Positions 9,852-20,067 of a stretch of DNA of 64,000 bases are shown here, piece after piece. Below the pieces are notes generated by a model, which was given only the letters and a program-made list of their open reading frames with translations, did no database searches and had not been told where the DNA came from. The translations under genes were made by a program, and so were the position numbers. Source of the stretch: Marinobacter sp. 1-4A (GTDB lineage Bacteria; Pseudomonadota; Gammaproteobacteria; Pseudomonadales; Oleiphilaceae); NCBI RefSeq assembly GCF_016597725.1, contig NZ_VCGY01000007.1, positions 117,715 through 181,714 of the forward strand, in the 5' to 3' direction. Within the stretch, counting starts at the first letter, position 1. Every line of letters begins with the position of its first letter.

Positions 9852-11125
9852 ACCTCCCGGTCTGCCTCAGCCCACACGGCCTTCACTTCATCCGCAATAA
9901 TTCTCAACCCTTGTGCTACGCGCTCGTCGTCCTGTGAGTAGGTTACGCGCAGGCACTCATTACAATGTTTCCAGCCATCTTCGGGTAACCCGGGAAAGAA
10001 ATAGTGGCCTGACACAACCAGCACGCCACGGGCTTTCAAACGCTGATAAAGCTCAAGGCTGGTAATGGGCAAATCCGGAAACCACAGCCATAGGAACATG
10101 GCGCCTTCTGGTTTGTGCACGTACCAGCGGCAACTGTCTTCGCCCATGGCGTCACGAAACGCCGCCACAGCCCGCTGCATTTTCCGCTTATAAAACGGAC
10201 ACACCACCTCTCGGCTCAGGGACAAAATTTCACCGGAGCGCACAAGCGGTTCAGCTAGCATGGCACCAAAGCTGCCCGTGGCCAGATTCATGATGGCATT
10301 TATTCCAGACAAGGCTTTTATCACCGGTGCCGCAGCAATCACGATGCCCGTGCGGGCGGCAGGTAAGCCAAGTTTGGATAAGCTGAGGCACAAAATAATC
10401 TGCTCATTCCAAGTGGGCGTTGCGTCTACAAACAACAAGCTAGGGAAAGGCGTTCCATAGGCACCGTCAACAATCAGCGGCACGTCATGCTGGCGCGCCA
10501 TTTCCTCCAAGCGCGCCATCTCTTCGTCGGTAACCACATTGCCGGTCGGGTTGGTAGGCCGGGATACGCAGATGGCACCGGTCTCGCCTGTTACCTCTAC
10601 TGCATCAAAGTCCACCCGATATTTGAATTCGTGGGCATCGGTGAATGAGATATCTGGCTGCACTGCATGGAACAGGTCTGGTTCAATGCCCGCATCCGCA
10701 TAGCCGATATACTCCGGCGCCAGAGGCAAGAGTATGTGTTTGCGCTGACCTTCGCCGTAGTCGCCGCCAAACATATTAAACAACATGAAGAAGGCGGCCT
10801 GACTGCCATTGGTAAGCGCAATATTCTCGGGCTTAAGATCCCAACCGTATTCACGGCTTAGCAGGTCTGCAAGCGAGGCAATAAATTGTTTCTCACCCTG
10901 AGGCGGATCATAAACACCCACGAGCCGGCGAACATCACTTTCGCTTCGGCTCATATCTGCCAAGATTTCTTGCACCCGAGCCTGAATCTCGGGGATATGC
11001 CCTGGGTTGCCGCCACCCATCATGATCATATCGTCACCGGACGCCATAGCATTACCCAGGTCATCCATCAGAGAGGTTATGCCAGCATCTGCGGTGAACT
11101 TTCGGCCAAACGTGGAGAGTTTCAT
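9848..11125 (-). CDS. avtA: Valine--pyruvate transaminase
   Basis: A 425-residue PLP-dependent fold-type I aminotransferase matching AvtA, which exchanges amino groups between valine/2-ketoisovalerate and alanine/pyruvate. Visible motifs are MMGGGNPGHIPEI near residue 35, TNGSQAAFFMLFNMFGGDY, CVSRPTNPTGNVVTDEEM, IVDGAYGTPFP and the Schiff-base Lys region LSLSKLGLPAARTGIVIA. The C-terminal domain has ECLRVTYSQDDE. It is a single gene, convergent with the DUF3108 gene. Confidence 0.93.
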   Translation of the reverse strand: MKLSTFGRKFTADAGITSLMDDLGNAMASGDDMIMMGGGNPGHIPEIQARVQEILADMSRSESDVRRLVGVYDPPQGEKQFIASLADLLSREYGWDLKPENIALTNGSQAAFFMLFNMFGGDYGEGQRKHILLPLAPEYIGYADAGIEPDLFHAVQPDISFTDAHEFKYRVDFDAVEVTGETGAICVSRPTNPTGNVVTDEEMARLEEMARQHDVPLIVDGAYGTPFPSLLFVDATPTWNEQIILCLSLSKLGLPAARTGIVIAAAPVIKALSGINAIMNLATGSFGAMLAEPLVRSGEILSLSREVVCPFYKRKMQRAVAAFRDAMGEDSCRWYVHKPEGAMFLWLWFPDLPITSLELYQRLKARGVLVVSGHYFFPGLPEDGWKHCNECLRVTYSQDDERVAQGLRIIADEVKAVWAEADREV

Positions 11126-11199
11126 GGGCTTACATCCATAAGGTCTAAGCTGAATAATTAACGGGGGCTGCGAGGCTGCACTACATGGCTGCTGGGGCT

Positions 11200-11799
11200 T
11201 TAATCCCCCAGCGAGATGCCGAGGTTACTAACGCCTTCGTTTGCCGCATTTACCCGGAGTTCTTCAATAAATTGCTCGACTGGTGTGCGCTGGCGCTTCA
11301 GTGCTAAGACAAGATCGCGCTGGAAGGCTTTGTCTTCTTTCATCAAGGGGTGTGAGTCGAGCAAACGAACCAGCTCATCCTCTTCAAGTCCCTCTCCTTC
11401 CGACAGTTCAATAAAGCTCATAACGGTGCTTGTCGCCAACTGCGATGCTTCTGTGGCTCGATGCTTCGAAGGGTTCAGGCGGTTCAATAGCGCCTGCTCC
11501 AAAAGCTGGCAAAAATCGAACGCAGGGTATACGCCATAGGCGTCATAGGCCTCCACATCAGGAGACAAGGCTTCGAGCTTTACCAGCAATTGTGGGATAG
11601 CGGTTTCTGCTACATCTTCTTGCAGCGAGCCCCAGGCAAGCTCCAAGATTTGGTGCATTTTGCCGCCGGTTTTCAGGCCTACGGCGTCTGCAAACAGTGC
11701 ATAATTCGGGAATGAGCGTTCGGCAAGTGCCAGCAGGAAAGCGCATTCGCGCCATCCCTGCAGCTGGGAAACCGCTTTGAGAAACTGGTTGGCGTTCAT
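11200..11799 (-). CDS. YjaG family protein (DUF416)
   Basis: A 199-residue helical protein from the ATG at 11799, which overlaps the dcd stop by ATGA; a longer in-frame start at 11868 would run back into dcd and is unlikely. [31 protein letters not shown] and [22 protein letters not shown] are typical of DUF416/YjaG proteins, whose function is not established. It is co-translated with dcd. Confidence 0.85.
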   Translation of the reverse strand: MNANQFLKAVSQLQGWRECAFLLALAERSFPNYALFADAVGLKTGGKMHQILELAWGSLQEDVAETAIPQLLVKLEALSPDVEAYDAYGVYPAFDFCQLLEQALLNRLNPSKHRATEASQLATSTVMSFIELSEGEGLEEDELVRLLDSHPLMKEDKAFQRDLVLALKRQRTPVEQFIEELRVNAANEGVSNLGISLGD

Positions 11800-12362
11800 G
11801 TTTTGGGTAGGGTCACGCCGGTTTGGCCGAAGTATTTGCCACCCCGATCCTTGTAGCTGGTTTCGCAAATTTCGTCAGATTCAAAGAAGAGCATCTGGGC
11901 GATGCCTTCGTTTGCGTAGATTTTTGCTGGTAGGTTTGTGGTGTTCGAAAATTCGAGTGTTACGTGGCCTTCCCACTCGGGCTCCAGCGGGGTAACGTTT
12001 ACAATGATGCCGCAGCGTGCGTAGGTGGATTTACCGAGGCAGACGGTAAGTACGCTGCGGGGGATGCGGAAGTACTCTACGGTGCGCGCTAGGGCAAAGG
12101 AGTTCGGCGGAATGATGCAGACGTCGCCGGTGAAGTCTACGAAGCTTTTTTCGTCGAAGTTTTTGGGGTCGACGGTTACGGAGTGTACGTTGGTGAAGAT
12201 TTTGAATTCGTTGCTGCACCGCACGTCGTAGCCGTAACTTGATGTGCCGTAGGAGATAATTCGGCCTTTTTCAGTTTCACGGACCTGACCGCTTTCGAAG
12301 GGTTCGATCATGCGGTGTTGTTCGGACATCCGGCGAATCCATTTATCGGCTTTGATGCTCAT
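11796..12362 (-). CDS. dcd: dCTP deaminase
   Basis: Deaminates dCTP to dUTP, the main route to dTMP precursors in gammaproteobacteria. The 188-residue trimeric-dUTPase-fold protein has the usual length and motifs: [26 protein letters not shown], the loop [10 protein letters not shown], and [19 protein letters not shown] with the catalytic Glu. It lies downstream of apbC, with a 289-bp spacer that holds a large hairpin repeat. Confidence 0.96.
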   Translation of the reverse strand: MSIKADKWIRRMSEQHRMIEPFESGQVRETEKGRIISYGTSSYGYDVRCSNEFKIFTNVHSVTVDPKNFDEKSFVDFTGDVCIIPPNSFALARTVEYFRIPRSVLTVCLGKSTYARCGIIVNVTPLEPEWEGHVTLEFSNTTNLPAKIYANEGIAQMLFFESDEICETSYKDRGGKYFGQTGVTLPKT

Positions 12363-12469
12363 GGCGAAGTCTCGTATCCACTGGGAAAATTGGGGCGTAG
12401 TTTACCTGTTCGGTTTGGTTCTGTCGAAGCTTGGCGGTATGGCCTGAAGTCTTTTTGGTTTGGTGGCTG

Positions 12470-12575
12470 CAGTCACGGGAAAGCCGGTTCAAAAACCGCT
12501 TCGAGCACATCCCTGTGAGCTTGTCTCCGGCCTTCCCTGGCCTCCGACATTTTTGAACCGCCTTTCCCGCGCCTG
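12470..12575 (-). repeat. Intergenic hairpin repeat, copy C (apbC-dcd spacer)
   Basis: Two near-complementary 26-bp arms (12470-12495 and 12550-12575, 23 of 26 positions matching) flank a 54-bp loop. Read on the minus strand, the loop starts TGTCGGAGGCCAGGGAAGG and continues CAAGCTCACAGGGATGTG, closely matching the loops of the copies at 30077-30186 and 32034-32140, while the arms are different. Here the loop reads in the same direction as the flanking genes. No T-run follows, so it is not a plain terminator. Confidence 0.8.
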
Positions 12576-12651
12576 CGATCAAATCCATGAGTTGCCTGCC
12601 GCGTCCATGAATTAGCCTATGTGCAGCACGCCGCCCAACCCACGTCTTAAG

Positions 12652-13752
12652 TTACCGCGTCTTTACAGACACACTTGAAATCGCGCCGCTAAGATTCCGC
12701 TCCCTTGTCGATAATTCAGCACCAACCCGGCGAGCAATATCCCGGTAGCGCAGTGCCACTTCGGAATCCGGCACGGCAACCACTGTAGGTTTACCTCCAT
12801 CGGTCTGTTCGCGGATGGTCATGTGCAGGGGCAACTGGCCCAGCAGGGTTGTTTCGTATTCATCGGCAATCCGCTCACCGCCGCCGTCGCCGAACAGGTG
12901 CTCTTCGTGGCCGCAGTTGCTGCAGATATGTACGCTCATGTTTTCTACAACGCCCAGCACCGGAATTTCAACTTTGCGGAACATTTCTATGCCGCGTTTA
13001 CCGTCAAGCAAGGCTATGTCCTGAGGAGTGGTGACGATGACTGCACCGGTAACCGGGACTTTCTGGGCTAGGGTGAGCTGGATGTCGCCGGTGCCGGGGG
13101 GCATGTCGACGATTAAGTAGTCGAGTTCATCCCAGAGGGTTTGCTGCAAGAGTTGCATAACCGCGCCGCTAACCATGGGGCCGCGCCATACCATGGGGGT
13201 TTTGTCGGTGGTTACGAAGGCCATGGACATGGTTTGGAGGCCGCGGGCTTCCATAGGCAGGAAGTATTTTTCTTCACGCACGCCAGGGCGTTTGCCTTCG
13301 GGTACACCGAGCATCATACCGATGCTCGGGCCGTAGATGTCGGCGTCGAGTACGCCAACGCGGGCGCCTTCTGCTTGCAGAGCGAGGGCAAGGTTGACGG
13401 CAGTTGTGGATTTTCCGACACCGCCTTTGCCGGAGGCAACGGCGATGATGTTTTTAACGCCGGGAACAGACGGTAGGTCTTTCTGGACTTTATAGGAGTG
13501 GAGTTTTTGTGCCACGTGCACATCAACGGTTTCGACGCCATCTACATTTTCAAGCGCGTTGGCAACCAGTTGCTTCAGACCGCCTGCGATGCCTTTTGAT
13601 GGGTATGGTAGCTCGACCATCAGCGTTACTTTACCTGCCTCATCCGCCGCCAGTGACTTTACGGCACCCAAGTCGTAAAGGTCTTTTTCTAGGTATGGGT
13701 CTCGGTATTCACGAACCGCCGCCTGCAGGGCCTGCTCTGAAATCTGTGTCAT
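12652..13752 (-). CDS. apbC: Iron-sulfur cluster carrier protein ApbC (Mrp/NBP35 family)
   Basis: A 366-residue cytosolic P-loop ATPase that holds and transfers Fe-S clusters. The N-terminal DUF59/MIP18-like domain covers about residues 1-90. The deviant Walker A is VASGKGGVGKSTTAVNLAL, followed by GVLDADIYGPSIG and DYLIVDMPPGTGDIQLTL. The bridging-cluster CxxC motif is in HICSNCGHEEHLFGDGGG. It is divergent from metG, a pairing seen in many gammaproteobacteria. Confidence 0.93.
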   Translation of the reverse strand: MTQISEQALQAAVREYRDPYLEKDLYDLGAVKSLAADEAGKVTLMVELPYPSKGIAGGLKQLVANALENVDGVETVDVHVAQKLHSYKVQKDLPSVPGVKNIIAVASGKGGVGKSTTAVNLALALQAEGARVGVLDADIYGPSIGMMLGVPEGKRPGVREEKYFLPMEARGLQTMSMAFVTTDKTPMVWRGPMVSGAVMQLLQQTLWDELDYLIVDMPPGTGDIQLTLAQKVPVTGAVIVTTPQDIALLDGKRGIEMFRKVEIPVLGVVENMSVHICSNCGHEEHLFGDGGGERIADEYETTLLGQLPLHMTIREQTDGGKPTVVAVPDSEVALRYRDIARRVGAELSTRERNLSGAISSVSVKTR

Positions 13753-13771
13753 CTGGCTCTCCGGAATAAGC

Positions 13772-13794
13772 TCATGCTGCTTTTTTCAGCATGA
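13772..13794. promoter_or_regulatory. Perfect inverted repeat in the apbC/metG divergent spacer
   Basis: TCATGCTG at 13772-13779 and its exact complement at 13787-13794 are separated by CTTTTTT. It lies about 20 bp upstream of apbC. It could be an operator or a leader hairpin; neither is proven and no known motif was recognised. Confidence 0.3.
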
Positions 13795-13893
13795 AAACAG
13801 GTGTTTCGGGTGAAAAATATCTGCTTGAAAGGTATCATCTGAGCCCGTTTCTGACCATACAACCCTTATTCTGATGAAAGGTTCGGACACACC

Positions 13894-15936
13894 ATGACGC
13901 AAGCGAGTTCAAAGCAACAGCGCGATATTCTGGTTACCAGCGCCCTGCCCTACGCCAATGGCCCCATTCACCTAGGCCATCTGCTGGAATACATTCAGAC
14001 GGACATCTGGGTGCGCTATCAGAATATGCGAGGCCACACTTGCTACTACGTTTGCGCGGATGATGCCCACGGCACAGCCATTATGCTCCGTGCCGAGCGC
14101 GAGGGTATTACGCCCGAGCGGTTGATCGACCGCATCCGTGAGGAGCACCAGCAGGATTTCAGCGGGTTTCATATTCGCTTTGATAACTATTACACCACCC
14201 ATTCGGAAGAGAATCGCTACTTTTCTGAATACATCTATCGTCAGTTGCTGAAGAACGGCAACATTGCGACGCGTAAGATTACCCAGTCTTTCGATCCCGA
14301 GAAGAACATGTTTCTCGCAGACCGGTTTATCAAAGGCACCTGCCCGAAGTGCAAGGCGGATGACCAGTATGGTGACAACTGTGAGGCCTGCGGTGCAACC
14401 TACACGCCTGCTGAGCTGATTAATCCACGCTCTGCGGTATCCGGCGCCACCCCCGTCGAGAAGGAGTCGGAGCACTATTTCTTCAAGTTGCCGGAGTTTA
14501 CCGACTTCCTGACCCAATGGACCCGCAGTGGCGCCTTGCAACCACAAGTGGCCAATAAGCTTGCTGAGTGGCTGGATGCAGGTTTGCAAGAGTGGGATAT
14601 AAGCCGTGATGCACCCTATTTTGGTTTTGAAATCCCGGATGCTCCCGGTAAGTTTTTCTATGTTTGGTTGGATGCACCTATTGGCTATCTCGCCAGCTTC
14701 AAAAACTTCTGTAATCGAGAAGATGTGGATTTCGAGCACTTCTGGAAGGTGGATTCCACGGCTGAGGTCTATCACTTCATTGGCAAGGACATCATCAACT
14801 TCCACGCTTTGTTCTGGCCAGCGATGCTGCATGACGCTGGCTTCCGCACGCCAACGGCGGTTTGGGCACATGGATTTGTGACGGTTAATGGCAAAAAAAT
14901 GTCCAAATCCCGTGGCACTTTCATTATGGCCCGCACCTATCTGGACCACCTCAACCCTGAGTATCTGCGCTATTACTTCGCTGCCAAGCTAACTGGCGGT
15001 GTAGATGATATGGATCTTAATCTGGAGGACTTCGCCGCCAGAGTGAATTCGGATCTCGTGGGTAAGGTAGTCAACATCGCCAGCCGCAGTGCAGGCTTCA
15101 TTACCAAGCGTTTTGATGGAAAGCTTGCAAACGTGACCGAGCACGAAAAGCTGAAGGAGTTTATCGAAGCCGGTGAGGATCTGGAGGCCTTCTACGAGGC
15201 CCGGGAATTTGGCCGTGCCATGCGCCGCATTATGGAGTTGGCCGATATTGCCAACCAATACGTAAATGATGAGCAGCCTTGGGTGGTCGCCAAGCAGGAG
15301 GGCCAAGATGAAAAGTTACAGGCTATCTGTACCAACGCCCTCAACATGTTCCACTTGCTAATGACCTATCTTGCGCCGGTATTGCCAGAGACAGCCAAAG
15401 CATCCGAGGAGTTCCTGAATGCAAAGCTGGACTGGAACAATCGCAGCGAGCGGCTTGAAGACCACAGCATCAGCAAGTTCAAGCCGCTGATGAGCCGGGT
15501 GGATATGGCGCAGATCGGGAAAATGCTGGATGCGTCGAAAGAAGAAATGCCTGCGGCGACCGGCAAACCGGCACAACCCGCTAAATCCGACAATAACGAA
15601 GCAATTTCAGACGAGATCGAATTCGATGATTTCGCAAAAGTGGATCTCCGGGTCGTAAAGATCGTCAAAGCCGAGCATGTTGAAGGTGCGGATAAGCTTC
15701 TTCGTCTGACGCTTGATCTGGGGCATGGCGAACGCAACGTGTTTGCTGGTATCAAGTCTGCGTATAAACCAGAAGATCTTGAGGGTCGCTTGACTGTGAT
15801 GGTCGCCAACCTGAAACCCCGTAAGATGAAGTTCGGTATGTCTGAAGGCATGATTCTGGCGGCAGGCCCCGGTGGCAAGGATATCTTCATCCTGTCTCCC
15901 GATTCGGGTGCGACACCCGGCATGCGGGTAATGTAA
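13894..15936 (+). CDS. metG: Methionine--tRNA ligase
   Basis: A class I aminoacyl-tRNA synthetase of 680 residues. The HIGH-type motif is [11 protein letters not shown] near residue 20. The zinc-binding knuckle is [18 protein letters not shown] at about 150-167, and the KMSKS loop is [11 protein letters not shown] near 335. The anticodon-binding helical domain follows, and a linker rich in Ala and Pro leads to a C-terminal tRNA-binding OB-fold (about 575-680, [14 protein letters not shown]) used for dimerisation. rsxA starts 47 bp downstream on the same strand. Confidence 0.97.
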   Translation: MTQASSKQQRDILVTSALPYANGPIHLGHLLEYIQTDIWVRYQNMRGHTCYYVCADDAHGTAIMLRAEREGITPERLIDRIREEHQQDFSGFHIRFDNYYTTHSEENRYFSEYIYRQLLKNGNIATRKITQSFDPEKNMFLADRFIKGTCPKCKADDQYGDNCEACGATYTPAELINPRSAVSGATPVEKESEHYFFKLPEFTDFLTQWTRSGALQPQVANKLAEWLDAGLQEWDISRDAPYFGFEIPDAPGKFFYVWLDAPIGYLASFKNFCNREDVDFEHFWKVDSTAEVYHFIGKDIINFHALFWPAMLHDAGFRTPTAVWAHGFVTVNGKKMSKSRGTFIMARTYLDHLNPEYLRYYFAAKLTGGVDDMDLNLEDFAARVNSDLVGKVVNIASRSAGFITKRFDGKLANVTEHEKLKEFIEAGEDLEAFYEAREFGRAMRRIMELADIANQYVNDEQPWVVAKQEGQDEKLQAICTNALNMFHLLMTYLAPVLPETAKASEEFLNAKLDWNNRSERLEDHSISKFKPLMSRVDMAQIGKMLDASKEEMPAATGKPAQPAKSDNNEAISDEIEFDDFAKVDLRVVKIVKAEHVEGADKLLRLTLDLGHGERNVFAGIKSAYKPEDLEGRLTVMVANLKPRKMKFGMSEGMILAAGPGGKDIFILSPDSGATPGMRVM

Positions 15937-15983
15937 ACAGATGTCGCGGCAGCAGGCTCCGATAACGCAATGATGATGCAGCA

Positions 15984-16565
15984 ATGACAGAGTATTTACT
16001 GATATTGGTCAGCACCATTCTGGTGAACAACTTTGTGTTGGTTCAGTTTCTTGGTTTGTGCCCCTTTATGGGGGTTTCAGGTAAGCTGGAAACGGCCATG
16101 GGCATGTCTTTGGCCACCACGTTTGTGCTAACTCTGTCGTCCGTTTGCAGTTATCTTGCCTACACTTACTTGCTGGCTCCTCTGGATTTGGTGTTTCTGA
16201 AAACCATCACCTTTATTCTGGTTATTGCGGTGGTGGTTCAGTTCACTGAAATGGTTGTTCGTAAGACCAGCCCTTTACTCTATCGCGTACTGGGTATTTT
16301 CCTGCCGTTGATTACCACCAATTGTGCGGTACTCGGCGTAGCACTTCTTAACCTGAATAAAAACAATAACTTCGTTGAATCAGTACTCTACGGTTTTGGC
16401 GCCGCTGCCGGCTTTTCGCTGGTGCTGGTGCTGTTCGCCGCGATGCGCGAGCGCATTGCCGTGGCCGATGTCCCTACCGCTTTCAGGGGTGCGGCTATCG
16501 GTATGGTTACCGCTGGGTTGATGTCACTGGCGTTTCTGGGCTTCACCGGCCTAGTCAGCGTTTAA
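15984..16565 (+). CDS. rsxA: Electron transport complex subunit RsxA (RnfA)
   Basis: A 193-residue integral inner-membrane subunit of the Rnf/Rsx ferredoxin:NAD+ oxidoreductase-type complex. It has six predicted membrane segments and the paired Cys motifs of the RnfA/RnfE family ([11 protein letters not shown] near the N-terminus and [14 protein letters not shown] mid-protein) that bind an intramembrane Fe-S cluster. It is the first gene of the rsxABCDGE-nth operon, with no obvious terminator after metG. Confidence 0.96.
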   Translation: MTEYLLILVSTILVNNFVLVQFLGLCPFMGVSGKLETAMGMSLATTFVLTLSSVCSYLAYTYLLAPLDLVFLKTITFILVIAVVVQFTEMVVRKTSPLLYRVLGIFLPLITTNCAVLGVALLNLNKNNNFVESVLYGFGAAAGFSLVLVLFAAMRERIAVADVPTAFRGAAIGMVTAGLMSLAFLGFTGLVSV

Positions 16566-16580
16566 CGGAGACACGTTTTT

Positions 16581-17153
16581 ATGTGGACAGGCATTGTTAT
16601 CGCCGTTCTGGCCCTGCTTGGCCTTGCCTTGGTGTTTGGCGCCTTGCTGGGCTTTGCATCAGAGCGTTTCAAAGTCGAAGGCAACCCGCTGGTAGACCAA
16701 ATTGATGCGTTGCTACCCCAAACCCAATGCGGCCAGTGCGGGTATCCCGGTTGTCGCCCCTATGCCGAGTCCATTGCCGACGGTGGCGCTATCAACAAAT
16801 GCCCACCTGGTGGTGAGTCCACCATTAACGCACTTGCCGATCTTTTAGATGTAGAGCCCCAGCCTCTGGACGCCGAACACGGGGTGGAACAAGCCCGAAC
16901 AGTTGCCGTCATTCGGGAAGACGAATGCATAGGCTGCACGAAATGCATTCAGGCCTGTCCGGTAGATGCCATTCTCGGTGCCGCTAAACACATGCACACG
17001 GTTATCGAGAGCGAATGCACAGGCTGTGATTTGTGCGTGGAGCCCTGCCCCGTTGACTGTATTGATATGATCACCATTGAGCCGGATATCCGCGGCTGGA
17101 CTTGGTCCCAGCCTCGAATTATCACCACAGACAAACAGGAGGCGAACTCCTGA
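16581..17153 (+). CDS. rsxB: Electron transport complex subunit RsxB (RnfB)
   Basis: A 190-residue iron-sulfur subunit anchored by one N-terminal membrane helix. An Fe-S domain with [16 protein letters not shown] (about residues 47-62) is followed by two ferredoxin-type 4Fe-4S motifs, [16 protein letters not shown] and [16 protein letters not shown]. It passes electrons between the soluble donor and the membrane subunits. Its stop overlaps the rsxC start (TGATG). Confidence 0.96.
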   Translation: MWTGIVIAVLALLGLALVFGALLGFASERFKVEGNPLVDQIDALLPQTQCGQCGYPGCRPYAESIADGGAINKCPPGGESTINALADLLDVEPQPLDAEHGVEQARTVAVIREDECIGCTKCIQACPVDAILGAAKHMHTVIESECTGCDLCVEPCPVDCIDMITIEPDIRGWTWSQPRIITTDKQEANS

Positions 17154-18991
17154 TGTCCTCCACCATCAAGCTTTGGGACTTTAGCGGCGGTATTCACCCC
17201 GCAGAAAACAAAGAGCGTTCGACCAGTCGGCCCATTCAACCCGCAGGCATTCCCGGGCAACTCGTGCTGCCATTGCAGCAGCATATCGGTGCGCCTGCGA
17301 AGCCGACAGTTGCCATTGGCGACGCTGTGCTGAAAGGCCAAAAAATAGCTGACGTAAGCCATGGCATGGGTGTTCCGGTGCATGCTCCAACGTCTGGTGT
17401 TATTGAAAGCATAGGCGATTACCCGGTACCCCATCCCTCCGGCATGGCCGACAGGTGCATTGTTTTAAAGCCAGATGGCAAAGATGAATGGTGCGAACGT
17501 TATTCTATTAGTGACTATCGCAGCCTCGAGCGGGATGAAGCCCTTGCCATCATTCATTCAGCGGGTGTTTCGGGCATGGGCGGCGCTGGCTTCCCAACGG
17601 ATATAAAGCTGAGACCGCCCAGAGATCGCAAAGTGGACACGCTGATTCTCAATGGCGCCGAGTGCGAGCCCTATATTACCGCTGATGATATGACCATGCG
17701 CGAGCGCGCCCATGATGTTGTCGCCGGTTTAAAGGTGATGGCTTGGATTCTGCGCCCCGAGCGTTGTGTAATCGGCATTGAAGATAACAAACCGGAAGCT
17801 GCAGCGGCACTGCGCCAAGCAACCCAAGGTACACAAATTGAACTAGCCGTTATCCCGACAAAATACCCTTCCGGCGGAGAAAAACAGCTCATCCAGATTC
17901 TCACCGGTATGGAAGTACCCAGCGGGGGTATTCCGGCAGACATCGGCGTTATGTGTCAGAACGTGGGAACCGCTGTTGCTGTGGCCAAGGCTATTTTTGA
18001 AGGCTCACCGCTTATCAGTCGCGTTGTAACGGTAACGGGGGAAGCCGTCAGGAATCCGGGCAATTTTGAGGTTTTACTGGGTACGCCTTTGAATTACCTT
18101 CTGGATCAGGCAGGCCTACAACAGGATCGCGTCAGCCGCCTGATTCTTGGCGGACCCATGATGGGCTATACCCTAACCACAACAGCGGTTCCGGTTATCA
18201 AAACCACGAACTGCATCATCGCAGCGGTTGCCGCCGAGTTGCCCGCACCTCCGCCGGAGCAAGCCTGCATCCGCTGTGGTCAGTGTGCAGAAGTTTGCCC
18301 CATGGAACTGCTGCCCCAGCAGCTGTTCTGGCACGCCAAGGCAACCGAGTTTGAAAAAGCCGAACACCTAAACCTCTTCGACTGCATCGAATGTGGCGCC
18401 TGCTCTTATGTTTGCCCAAGTTCCATTCCTCTCGTGCAGTATTACCGTTACGCCAAAGGCGAGATTCGCGTGCAGAGGGCGGAGCAGCTCAAGGCAGACC
18501 GTGCACGCGAGCGTTTTGAGGCACGACAGCAAAGGCTTGAGCGCGAGCAGCAAGAGAAAGAGCTGCGTCGCAAGGAGCGCGCCAAGGCCGCTGCCGAAGC
18601 TCAGGCCAACAAAAAAGCGGAGGCTGAAAGGGCCGCCGCCAACGGAGAAGCAGTGGACGAGCGAGCCGCAAAATCCGCTTTGGTGGAGCAGGCATTGGCA
18701 CGGAAAAGAGCCAGCACCGAAGCCAGCAACGCGAAGGTAGCCGCTCCCGCTGAGCCAGCTCTGGAAAAACCCGATATAGAGGCATTGGAAAAGCAGTTTG
18801 CCCAGGCACAGTCCAAGCTGGACACTATGCAGGCCATGCTTGAAGACGCAAAGGCGCAGCAAGCTGATAACGTGGACAAACTGGAACGTGCTGTCACCAA
18901 GAATCATGACCGGGTAAAGAGGGCAGAAGAAGCTTTAGCGGACGCACGCAAAATACTGGCGACCCAGCCCGAATCCCAATCCTCCGATTAA
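17153..18991 (+). CDS. rsxC: Electron transport complex subunit RsxC (RnfC)
   Basis: A 612-residue peripheral subunit with FMN- and NAD-binding regions. I start it at the ATG at 17153 (SSTIKLWDFSGGIHPAENK follows) because it overlaps the rsxB stop and matches the family N-terminus. The Gly-rich GVSGMGGAGFPTDIKL and LILNGAECEPYI form the flavin/NAD region. Two 4Fe-4S motifs follow, CIRCGQCAEVCPMELL and CIECGACSYVCPSSIP, near residues 375-435. The last ~150 residues are a charged Ala/Glu/Lys/Arg-rich coiled-coil tail, as in other gammaproteobacterial RnfC proteins. Confidence 0.95.
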   Translation: MSSTIKLWDFSGGIHPAENKERSTSRPIQPAGIPGQLVLPLQQHIGAPAKPTVAIGDAVLKGQKIADVSHGMGVPVHAPTSGVIESIGDYPVPHPSGMADRCIVLKPDGKDEWCERYSISDYRSLERDEALAIIHSAGVSGMGGAGFPTDIKLRPPRDRKVDTLILNGAECEPYITADDMTMRERAHDVVAGLKVMAWILRPERCVIGIEDNKPEAAAALRQATQGTQIELAVIPTKYPSGGEKQLIQILTGMEVPSGGIPADIGVMCQNVGTAVAVAKAIFEGSPLISRVVTVTGEAVRNPGNFEVLLGTPLNYLLDQAGLQQDRVSRLILGGPMMGYTLTTTAVPVIKTTNCIIAAVAAELPAPPPEQACIRCGQCAEVCPMELLPQQLFWHAKATEFEKAEHLNLFDCIECGACSYVCPSSIPLVQYYRYAKGEIRVQRAEQLKADRARERFEARQQRLEREQQEKELRRKERAKAAAEAQANKKAEAERAAANGEAVDERAAKSALVEQALARKRASTEASNAKVAAPAEPALEKPDIEALEKQFAQAQSKLDTMQAMLEDAKAQQADNVDKLERAVTKNHDRVKRAEEALADARKILATQPESQSSD

Positions 18992-19012
18992 CCCGAATCA
19001 GGCTCGATCTTC

Positions 19013-20065
19013 ATGGCGTTTGTTCAACAGTCTTCACCCCATGCCCGCAGTGCGCGCCCAACATCGAAGGTGATGCTTTGGGTCATACTTGCAGCCCTAC
19101 CCGGCTTGCTTGCGCAAACTCTATTTTTTGGTTGGGGCAATATCATAAACGTTGTCTGGTGTATTGCCATTGCCTTGGCTTCAGAAGCCGCCATCCTCAA
19201 GCTACGCAACAAGCCAATTCTATTTGTTCTGAAGGACAACACTGCCGCTGTTACCGGTCTTTTGTTGGGTCTTTCCCTACCCCAGTTTGCGCCATGGTGG
19301 GTATCTGGAGTGGCAGTTATTTCAGCCATTGTGATCGCTAAACAACTTTATGGCGGGCTCGGCTCAAATCCATTCAATCCTGCGATGGTCGGCTATGCGC
19401 TGGTGCTTATTTCGTTCCCGGTTGCCATGACCACCAACTGGGCGGAGCCTGCACTACTCTGGGATAAGGCACCCAGTTTTTCAGACACGCTTTCGGTAAT
19501 CGCCTCGGCAAAACAAACAGCGATTGATGGCTGGACCATGGCCACACCGCTGGACGAATACAAACATAAGATTGCAACCCATACTGCAGATGAAGTTCTT
19601 GCCCACCCAACATTTGGGGAAGGCTTTGCCAAAGGCTGGGAGTGGGTCAACGCAGCTTTTCTAGTTGGCGGGCTTGTACTGATAAGCCTAAACATCATCA
19701 CTTGGCATATTCCAGTCGCTTTTTTAAGTGCACTGGTTGTCATGAGTCTGGCATTTGGTAGCAATGAGGACCTATACGCGCCTCTGTCACTGCATCTGTT
19801 GGCAGGTGGCACTATGCTTGGGGCATTTTTCATCGCAACCGACCCAGTCTCCGCGGCGACCAGCCATCAGGGAAAATTGATTTATGGAGCAGGTATCGGC
19901 GTGCTTATCTATCTGATCCGAAGCTGGGGCAACTACCCCGATGCTGTGGCGTTTAGTGTTTTATTGATGAACTTTGCTGTGCCCTTTATCGATCATTACA
20001 CGCCACCAAGAACCTATGGTCACCACAAGGCTCGTCGCGGGCTGCCCGGCGGAGGCAGGAACTGA
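19013..20065 (+). CDS. rsxD: Electron transport complex subunit RsxD (RnfD)
   Basis: A 350-residue inner-membrane subunit of the NqrB/RnfD family with about ten hydrophobic segments. [33 protein letters not shown] and [17 protein letters not shown] are family hallmarks. [11 protein letters not shown] holds the Thr near residue 178 expected to carry covalent FMN. It follows rsxC by 21 bp and is two bases from rsxG. Confidence 0.95.
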   Translation: MAFVQQSSPHARSARPTSKVMLWVILAALPGLLAQTLFFGWGNIINVVWCIAIALASEAAILKLRNKPILFVLKDNTAAVTGLLLGLSLPQFAPWWVSGVAVISAIVIAKQLYGGLGSNPFNPAMVGYALVLISFPVAMTTNWAEPALLWDKAPSFSDTLSVIASAKQTAIDGWTMATPLDEYKHKIATHTADEVLAHPTFGEGFAKGWEWVNAAFLVGGLVLISLNIITWHIPVAFLSALVVMSLAFGSNEDLYAPLSLHLLAGGTMLGAFFIATDPVSAATSHQGKLIYGAGIGVLIYLIRSWGNYPDAVAFSVLLMNFAVPFIDHYTPPRTYGHHKARRGLPGGGRN

Positions 20066-20067
20066 CC

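Noticed and set aside
11195..11225. GC-rich hairpin at the end of yjaG as a terminator
   Set aside because: The stem overlaps the stop codon and neither strand has a T-run after it.
12470..12575. Rho-independent terminator for apbC
   Set aside because: The arms are long, the loop is 54 bp and no T-run follows. It belongs to the three-copy repeat family instead.
13972..14949. A 325-codon open frame antisense to metG
   Set aside because: It lies wholly inside metG, which has every synthetase motif in the sense frame. The antisense product has no recognisable domain and reflects codon bias of the real gene.
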